Below the pieces are notes generated by a model. That model saw only the letters and a program-made list of their open reading frames with translations. It was not told the DNA's origin and searched no databases. A program made the translations under genes and the position numbers. This document shows positions 37,501 through 39,173 of a DNA stretch of 39,173 nucleotides, piece after piece. This DNA is from Kiritimatiellia bacterium (GTDB lineage: Bacteria > Verrucomicrobiota > Kiritimatiellia > RFP12 > UBA1067): positions 1 to 39,173 of the forward strand of contig JAEDMC010000002.1 of NCBI GenBank assembly GCA_016303225.1, in the 5' to 3' direction. How positions within the stretch are numbered: position 1 is the first letter of the stretch; the number at the start of each line of letters is the position of its first letter.

Positions 37501-38549
37501 CCGCACGGCTGCGAGCTCATGTAGATGGTCGCCGTCGAGTTCTCCGCCGCGCTCCCGCCCTTCAGCTTGAACGTCGCGCGCGTCTCGCCCGGACCGATCG
37601 CCACCTTCAGGCAGTTCGTGCCGTTCACGACCTCGATGTCCGCCGGATTGTCGCTCGCGACGTCGAATACCGTCGCGTCGCCGGACCACACCCAGACCGT
37701 CGCGCCCTCCTTGCCGCCCGCGCCCTCGATCGCCGGCGCCGTCGTGACGAAGTCGGTGATGTCGGGATAGACGTCGCGCCACACCGTCGGATCGGTCGGC
37801 GACGTGCCCGCGTCAAAGTCGATCGCCTGCACCTTCAGGTTCGCCTTCGAGAGCGAATAGTCGACGAACGGACCGCCCGCGTTCGGCGCCTGCGGCACGT
37901 TGTCGGGATGGTTGTCCTGGTCGATGAAGTGGCAGCTCGCGAGATCGCCGTCGTCATTCCGGAGGTCCCACAGGTAGTCGGCGGAAAGGACCTTCGTGTT
38001 CACGTTCGGGAAGAGGTAGTCGGAGTTCTTCACGCCGCCCTGGTCGGGAACCTCGCCCTGGTAGTTGAGAAGCTTGATCGGGAGCCCCAGGTCGCCCGGC
38101 TTCACCGTGTAGCAGAAATAGAGGTCGGTGTAGTAGGGGTACGTCGGGTTCTGGCCGCTGATCTGACCCGCCACCGGGCCGACCTCGACATACTCCGCCG
38201 CATCGATGCGGCCACCCACCGAGATGCCGATCTTCGGCGGCTGATACACGAGCTGCAGCTTCTCCAGCGCCTCCGGAGACGTGTCGTGCAAACGGAACTT
38301 CCAGGTCTTCGCCGGATACGTCACGGGATCGCCCGAAGTCTGCAGCCAGCCCTTGTCGACCAAACGCACAAGGAAGTAGGCCTTCTCGCCCACGCCCAGG
38401 TTGCGCGTGTAGTCGACGCCAGCATACTTCACCGGCTCAATCGAGCTGATGTCGCCGTTCGCGTCACGCCCCGCAAAAAGGGCAAACGGCATCGCCAACG
38501 CGGCAACCGCAATCGTCGTGATCTTGACCATGGATTCCTTGATCTTCAT
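22524..38549 (-). CDS. Giant secreted multidomain surface protein with TSP3 motifs, LamG-like domain and duplicated module
   Basis: A 5341-residue protein. The start at ATG 38549 is set by GAGGAG 7 nt upstream and a following signal peptide (MVKITTIAVAALAMPFALFA). The N-terminal ~1000 residues are Ig/cadherin-like beta repeats (for example LPLTGMEGETVTFDVMVQDN). From ~1480 on about twenty thrombospondin-3/dockerin-like calcium motifs recur (DTDGDGMPDGWEMEFAG, DADGDGLSNYAEYLI). A LamG/concanavalin-like domain lies at ~2570-2815 (FTVEAWVRPEKTGADQTIIE; WSHVALTYDGKALKLYVNG; FNGYVDEVRIWDGAR). A ~700-residue module is duplicated at ~3311-3980 and ~4409-5155. The C-terminus ends GFYKVEIVQ. Likely an exported, calcium-stabilised rod or adhesin; the LamG-like domain suggests glycan or protein binding. 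Substrate and anchoring are unknown. It lies 11 bp after a lipoprotein gene, whose stop overlaps its ribosome site. Confidence 0.93.
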   Translation of the reverse strand: MKIKESMVKITTIAVAALAMPFALFAGRDANGDISSIEPVKYAGVDYTRNLGVGEKAYFLVRLVDKGWLQTSGDPVTYPAKTWKFRLHDTSPEALEKLQLVYQPPKIGISVGGRIDAAEYVEVGPVAGQISGQNPTYPYYTDLYFCYTVKPGDLGLPIKLLNYQGEVPDQGGVKNSDYLFPNVNTKVLSADYLWDLRNDDGDLASCHFIDQDNHPDNVPQAPNAGGPFVDYSLSKANLKVQAIDFDAGTSPTDPTVWRDVYPDITDFVTTAPAIEGAGGKEGATVWVWSGDATVFDVASDNPADIEVVNGTNCLKVAIGPGETRATFKLKGGSAAENSTATIYMSSQPCGSYNQVGDFLEDSTVTRTVRVIKAPKPYMSVTDSVGNPNNSIAVSATTNWWNVTEMKVRFSSPYKDADVEVALQPTVKDFAAIDPLATNVIRIFRSRDDVGDTGAGVSSVVVPKGETEVIFYVCGLGVLPSADLKAPQIEMTPKVVSPAGAETFFSEGTHKTSTVKVTDKQAPAVTVPTSLPLTGMEGETVTFDVMVQDNWRDLNFAKEKGYTVSVSGGFMETSNNVVFVDGETVTFTLKLPTNLTKDESYKPTLTVKDPVGNASTLVVPLEVQKRPAIPTVKPALFKTNETGAERDLRSRFCEGDELNVRFVLEQDGKPVKAGETMLAYLVPLTTGKGSVSSNLIDAAAYTEPVKIQKDAEMSANLPVKLLDGNEKGSTEIEFGVRLTTESGAPVSTLNYQPLAYAETLTVTNAAPQLAGVRRGSWEDLDRIIEDGQTTGHYDGQVAVDYPVTFTVKIKDLGLIDATNATTKVMLDAGGNYVEGKNAPYEQTQVVATNGVCTFDVYFGAAGTETVRIYAIDRDQQAVGEEIDASKHLLGSFTVTVQEAPAVVIEYAPEHPDGVFNENEGQQGAYFTVKLTDFPAPNDHAAGEKAISGANPLAVKVTLKKTAGDAGRLALDLSTSTNILFKSKAEAKAGKIVRFDMSNINGGMDNPSYFEATARVTTNDKHNSYDIAWSDWYSPSETVLFAVQNIAPYDLKLSSAKAGISFGVTNTWTAGESVTLQWTVKDIANDLTNGNFTVGWTGIFDEGGQTQMTLTNGWPIVGSTANSTAKGTFTFVVPDAALTEVTVTADDGEGGSAVPYTFWIRVVPTKKVILTPTGPAEKLKVTRYLTQDGLGRGHVYATDGTGKYLSLQFQQTWYYNEGAQQAHVYAAGYPAAESPAYDDGKLITGISGVPLDPDGNVAAVGATEFYDYSGENDNYFYAWVTVDPETHQGTVGAPDPKKSPSALADQFFDLDNEGGNKSSYKATEVGVLFSKEKYPADNGGDMNWDGIPDIYMMKVWRGAGVNLLELIYGDAVGNVADLKDLAKTNPDEDYLPGVWRVEGEMALVQASQKSYAPIGHAFTTVRELRGFEPGLNAKDDLKSDADFSKDELAAWKAWLIANDANYDPANPPADDDPFWTPDLSRWSPEPTGESVRMDPTTDDTDGDHFSDGWEYYFWYLAHVTVPAGTAKPVNGQSYVFERFNAKSFIFGTAITNTEVEAHFNPCEPRGEKAPGDFDNDGLSDYEEYLIGTNPCHWDTDGDHMCDAWEVMMGLDPQSTSDKAANADGDFMAAFTTLGLFGTEAIGEEVEIERGVFEIQTNWYFDVSGQLIEDWDFRPAPGEPGVYVMTQTKTIRALVVRPFWQDGAMTAYGREEDMPQDPVKNPVIWYYNFTQNPKWSLETWWVTRTFKAGEKIYQSGPMKGDYPIPFIMLHDQVRSIFGFDPRTGWFRNQNRFVGSRWEEGEGATGKSINTIPYAAYDEYLLGRYRSLFSIVYPGEQIKESGDTWGYIASKTTVPSVYAEASGTNDVGTAGTNDVESANSKLAELIAQAFKEAGKPDKGVIQVHGADTDGDGVPDGWELYTYRNPCTAFGQEEDPISEGPSRLMLPTDIDDDVLTYAAEFAGTDSCNAYKSCESIYKNHPGKAKGWYNKFFPTDPDNGDTDADGVYDGQEGSSWVVIGYADDEGSEALEGLSFIYGQPTDDNSTCIRGGGMNPLTADTDLDGLPDAWEMQFAGLPYDMAANNYVKPDEMPPGVGAGMWASVREDPTFFDARRLAAGILGKSLTGVIIIDGMDATWGGDAYTDPLDMPARLSHSYDPLTGTNRDVDWDHDGLQNWQEYLVQAVRHFRYDDISTPLMGRVLEEGPYHQQNFLDFTPMMQSAHEFCLKAATTWYDTDVLSIHTKTNAMVVTENPYTHVISTNFTVTVTTNLLLGSEADFVLKHMNDAEWLAAHPGEAINFRYSHPWTDEGWEALGYMAPVTYGFDRIVCHYNAMYIDWKTYMRPAVYGKYVSTSPQKADSDGDGMDDFYELFHGLNPLLGADPEAAGSKDVIAKAYGMPVFYNAYWNEWTHPDYNRYLAFHAQIPTSNRKMPITAPMAYDPVLYPWAIGCWAADPDGDGLRNDDERIVANQASPQASHTDPTPLWMTDTSKANSYVSQYYAVDSTVAVLPFWLNPNAVGIAGENYYLVAMEKANSAYLFSFEENEGYDTDNDWQPDGREIVKTVKTMSSPLNFSDPDRRQAMYFPGKDAYVMSRDLQYRGVDALDLLKQFTVEAWVRPEKTGADQTIIERSSYYGGDAITKAGGAIRANFRIGLAADGRVYGMFDNNDSIQSGLNQPLSCMRVDGLVLPLAKWSHVALTYDGKALKLYVNGDLCKQEPTSLIPANGVTQIRQDPTDPSRFPAYQYGGRAVALYVGARPKHTKNTVDRMVPLYPYFVRNGEHVESFANMGEYFNGYVDEVRIWDGARSGSEILSNYRSRMSFADVEANRTTVYQSWLQGATRNDASGQAMLPAELLHHYNFVTMPGAVNAADVAKLPGGFDKAVAQQAENDYLSSRNPDMNTHGLTDPRGLKDGQAGSYKFKGGIGVGWWESCGLRSTVYSDARVVPWIENTVSHLPVMDGSCIDDFFFSEQLGGYYTPAMTNGVNKFVFPNDAMPYPCSNYWVDRYVKLFTLNRLFNLGGDTYEPILNMYRYDIRSRFIGTTDLLPLGGAYAKTCPQMWDDGSPADAWEQTQVDAAGNGLPDWWEEYARENYCPDLDPEIPLNWDTAINYLGVEMAAYQAYLIDLARGLQPDGTLDSAYASTADVDGDNIPDWWENLWGVAQYGAEDDSDNDGLSNYAEYLLSFGSAPYGIDNGFPLLNPTQARSGKDQLVVDYFLPGPAEADAIPGNVTVDAKGKIHRHFNSHEYLGEIATDHDFMENWWEKQYKNTFVNTGVYDPQLDADEDGWSNFAECRAALWGGNYVADFIDRYMDNDMHGVSYPEPAIGIRPYYYGAQDVKGVPLVVRTWTGISPRVDATFIVSHEAGGATKFVGGFREETVMRGFMSPGSVQPSSVVFEKALTSSDRTYTWSWEWYEEVPQGVASSGTFEEYKWYLLRYPHIELTGGELEWTAFATSVSDAAGTTAKIIHSATATEIGTIDLRTGEWDLDTGKLAVSDEDGDKLGSSILRVTYASHIGENWPQAVWLSDTQEFGQGQVVGKGRVKEGLNTVEAFFDLDGNGQWSDGEPYGVLKNVEIGWHKVPELAIELKDEGVALTRQSLGGGSGEAQFVIRRVTINGESEINDVTVPQRQLATRTVVLDDRAYLTEADILSGNVCDLDWKWLVTDATEKLGLELKDIRTVGYTVERVTKGADGSTSNSVVGCFSRQFNTQRSKPVVKAPAQDKPVYAARPTFAFSSSDDTMTAYEIQVFAANGVDKVWDSGVRILPARQGLGVGEYAYTVTPALYADCAVTTNGSTVFHDGSNYVWRVALMNAKFNDTSDPACWSEFGKFQMDVGNKNRYAQFATGYGSVAAAVRYYGPTNVLAGMIVVEAFENADFTGEPVARTRIADVAAIDSITDITTTNAFLKGIEPGTVYLRAYIDQNNNGKRDNWESWGYVNSVGKSVAAIYNPVGVGIVDSLVQVPTCTIYIEDCDLNGNEIPDCLESEKFTGGGDSSGALDGDKDGLTDDEENGFGTDSTLWDTDGDGMPDGWEMEFAGLDPRFYDADEVTDGDWMAYAEVEATLVTVQNTDDPADVTVYVLGEDVAKKPVRGDTAVGLPLFETYTYEVSVGGELQARVGLGTNVTLVAEAGKLYRVAQVGEGTVVLVHGQVYDAFGFEPDVATGAGEHSKAFTALDKYLLVRYLEAAGLASEETMNLNLTPGQQWKDLTLKPLDPDNDKDGIADGWELYVMFGPNGVGSCALAEAKISPWNFNDARLASPDGDGLTLLDEYDGGHLPTDPWNLDTDNDGVIDYYAYQYCLKGDDAGKDADGDGLSNYAEYLISEVFGYAKLDPRNPKTDGYCIDYFRKMGDLYVGEIFTDHDQVNDIWESAYPGSANRYAYDPSRDDDGDGWSNWAEAKAGTDPETEADVGIDGYVLAAYPEPCIETFLTCSGVADAAAPVVIKAWSQKIDPNMTGKADAVWHLGNSEEQASVGVNTSQKYVGLKPNGMRTFNLGPGAIQHGSVRIAFKDLSYCVAKLDQYGEIENLSIGDPDYAKWYYKAQDREGVLYTIGGVIAGEQAVGTVDYKTGKVTVNFDAERMNGMMLGDTESVAEGEGGEAKQEEKDDSTYDLLNLEQSYVIVTWSSCTTLGSFNQTLYLSDAGSSVSSLSGGYVREGLNTFVAFVDSDGNGEYTPGEPFGVARDVDVGWDGAKLRIDLTTMSAITPRVDIWTGISDRASNFDKETYGEYDSRNLASDSSTFSGLNLELTLPEKESVRVRVVRYAVDGFFTYSCGVTNRVVLDRDFTRGVDDSFSEADFLSSDEFDIDWQYLKSEVASPLAGYHYEVTNMSYLVVLGDGPVGFTRKNQTNASDRVTALLASEGESSGSSSGASDDSDAAKPLLVTRRFERNWSKPKAIGLREGAVLHGSRPTFVWSMPDEEAYAKRFGSSYTAFRIQVVNTSLNKLVWTSDVMRAPAQDRSGNFVWTAPIYAGDQTSLGQVFAKAGNYQWRVAMYNAKFKPNAKITGDVWSDPSSFSTSVDTQQETGDNGYSSIDVAVKYTGPEAVLGQCENLAEIKGKVRLQAFTSPDFSGDPAAQGFVTNKLALTDATDIRANGRLIGLKSGTYYIRAYIDSNGNFKKDPWESWGDVKEPVTVKLNQLAPIVGLYIEDADTDSDWVPDAYEYQYPDKYEIGRSDASVDPEGRIILKKTVYDGILEGKAGISRFLSGATLTLFENFEAAGLLLGIGGDTDTSTIDAIRRAVEKNIEPNSVKITSLVVDAGNGTNGKVILTIGAKATDSIAGYLFSPIYELPTSTTVEIKVYRKENLATANWGDPVKTETVTIDGSTMTERIEVPLAGVDFNSGFYKVEIVQ

Positions 38550-38560
38550 ATCTCTACTCC

Positions 38561-38938
38561 TCATTTCGAAATCTTTCCTTGAACCTGACCGGCTTCTCCG
38601 CATTGGTTCTTGCGGAGCTTGTCGATCGTCTTCGACATTTCGTCAAACTCTTTCTTGAGACGCACCCACTCGGCATCCTTCTCAAGCTCGGCCTTCAGGG
38701 TCGCCTCGTCCGCGCCCGGCAACCGGTCCTGCGCCTTCTCAAGAATCGCATGCAGCCGCTCGGCAAGCCCGTCGCGCGTGACCAGCGTCGCCGTCAGCGG
38801 ATCGGATGGCGCGGGCGCGACGGAAACAGCGCTCTCGTCCTTCCGACAACCCGGAAGGAACGCCGCCGCAAGCCCCGTCATGCACAGCATGAAAGGCACG
38901 TATAAGCCGATTCTACAGACTAATTTTTGCAATCTCAT
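38561..38938 (-). CDS. Small lipoprotein with coiled-coil tail
   Basis: A 125-residue protein from ATG 38938 (MRLQKLVCRIGLYVPFMLCM); an in-frame TTG at 38947 is less likely. FLPGC at 27-31 is a lipobox, so Cys31 should be lipidated after signal peptidase II cleavage. The mature part has a Ser/Ala/Pro-rich spacer, then a charged helical region (LAERLHAILEKAQDRL; WVRLKKEFDEMSKTIDKLRK) likely to form a coiled coil. I recognise no family. It is the first gene of the transcript that continues into the giant protein. Envelope anchoring, or assistance in export or attachment of that protein, is a guess from context only. Confidence 0.82.
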   Translation of the reverse strand: MRLQKLVCRIGLYVPFMLCMTGLAAAFLPGCRKDESAVSVAPAPSDPLTATLVTRDGLAERLHAILEKAQDRLPGADEATLKAELEKDAEWVRLKKEFDEMSKTIDKLRKNQCGEAGQVQGKISK

Positions 38939-38987
38939 AGAGACCAAGAGACACTACTCCCAGTCAATCATGCGATATGATATCAAA

Positions 38988-39016
38988 ATTATGTTGATAA
39001 AATCAAGTGTTGTCAA
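38988..39016 (-). promoter_or_regulatory. Strong sigma70-type promoter for the lipoprotein-giant operon
   Basis: On the minus strand TTGACA (39016-39011, perfect consensus), a 17-bp AT-rich spacer and CATAAT (38993-38988, five of six). A start near 38981 leaves a ~43-nt leader before ATG 38938. It is the best promoter match in the window. Confidence 0.75.
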
Positions 39017-39116
39017 CAAGTTGTCATGGCGTTTTTAGAGGGGTGGTAAAGAGGGTGTCAACACGAGTGAACAGTTTTTCGACACTCCTCTTCAGCCTAT
39101 TCACAGACTTGTCAAC
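39011..39116. promoter_or_regulatory. TGTCAAC repeats around the operon promoter, possible operator
   Basis: The heptamer TGTCAAC occurs at 39011-39017 (overlapping the -35), 39056-39062 (inside the palindrome GTGTCAACAC) and 39110-39116. TTGTCAAC is exact at the first and last site. Spacings are 45 and 54 bp. Only the first has a -10 at the right distance, so the others may be regulator sites. The remaining upstream DNA holds no gene that I can see. Confidence 0.35.
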
Positions 39117-39119
39117 CTA

Positions 39120-39173
39120 AAGCGGCGAGACGCCGCTTCTCCTTTGTCGGTCCCAGCGCAAAGCGGCGAGACG
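39120..39173. repeat. GCGGCG hairpin repeats at the right edge
   Basis: AAGCGGCG (39120-39127), loop AGA, CGCCGCTT (39131-39138), then CTCCTTT. A second copy starts at 39160 with AAAGCGGCGAGACG and is cut by the window end. This is the same element as the two in-frame copies in pta, here in noncoding DNA; it may continue as an array beyond the window. Confidence 0.88.

Noticed and set aside
35736..38582. A 948-codon open frame on the plus strand
   Set aside because: Same explanation: antisense to the giant gene's N-terminal part, with biased Arg/Val/His composition and no recognisable motif.
38550..38603. Upstream in-frame start extending the giant protein by 18 residues
   Set aside because: The extension is Arg/Ser-rich, overlaps the lipoprotein gene and would bury the signal peptide; ATG 38549 has a strong SD.
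39097..39116. Replication origin (CTATTCACA resembles a DnaA box, with nearby AT-rich DNA)
   Set aside because: Only one imperfect box is seen, with no cluster and no dnaA or dnaN nearby.

Overview
The window carries fourteen protein-coding genes, all on the minus strand, so transcription runs from right to left. I saw no rRNA, tRNA, CRISPR array or transposase. The GC-rich coding DNA, the type of surface proteins and above all a pilus-like cluster in the order of Akkermansia Amuc_1102-1101-1100-1099-1098 point to the PVC superphylum. My best guess is Verrucomicrobiota or Kiritimatiellota, probably a fermenting anaerobe because of ackA-pta. This placement is inference from gene content, not from a marker phylogeny.

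Layout in transcription order. (1) 39173-38939: regulatory region with a strong sigma70-type promoter and GCGGCG hairpin repeats. (2) 38938-22524: a small lipoprotein gene followed by a 5341-residue secreted protein with about twenty thrombospondin-3-like calcium motifs, a LamG-like domain and a ~700-residue duplicated module. (3) 22465-20122: ackA and pta, acetate formation with ATP. (4) 20072-12396: five genes for an envelope-spanning pilus-like complex: Amuc_1102-like protein, PilM-PilN fusion, Amuc_1100/PilO-like, Amuc_1099/PilP-like, and a TPR-secretin. The inner three are joined by ATGA overlaps; the secretin also has its own promoter. (5) 12233-8920: a secreted InlB_B-repeat protein whose stop overlaps the coaE start. 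(6) 8890-4317: rho and uvrA. (7) 4267 to beyond the left edge: a secreted C10 (streptopain-type) cysteine peptidase fused to a beta-helix region, with its own extended -10 promoter.

The least expected signal is a set of short repeat arrays. Units of 7 or 9 bp, each with an invariant core and variable remaining bases, often in two inverted arms, lie directly after stop codons (12396, 20122, 21332, 22524). They also occur in frame inside housekeeping genes (three sites in uvrA, one in coaE). A separate GCGGCG/CGCCGC hairpin family sits in frame in pta and in the intergenic DNA at the right edge. They recall Rickettsia palindromic elements and cyanobacterial heptamer repeats in behaviour, but I do not recognise the sequences.

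The secreted proteins share features: TSP3 motifs in the giant protein and the PilP-like protein, and a C-terminal FYKVE motif in the giant and the InlB_B protein. The window therefore combines core metabolism and information-processing genes with a large investment in surface adhesion or degradation.
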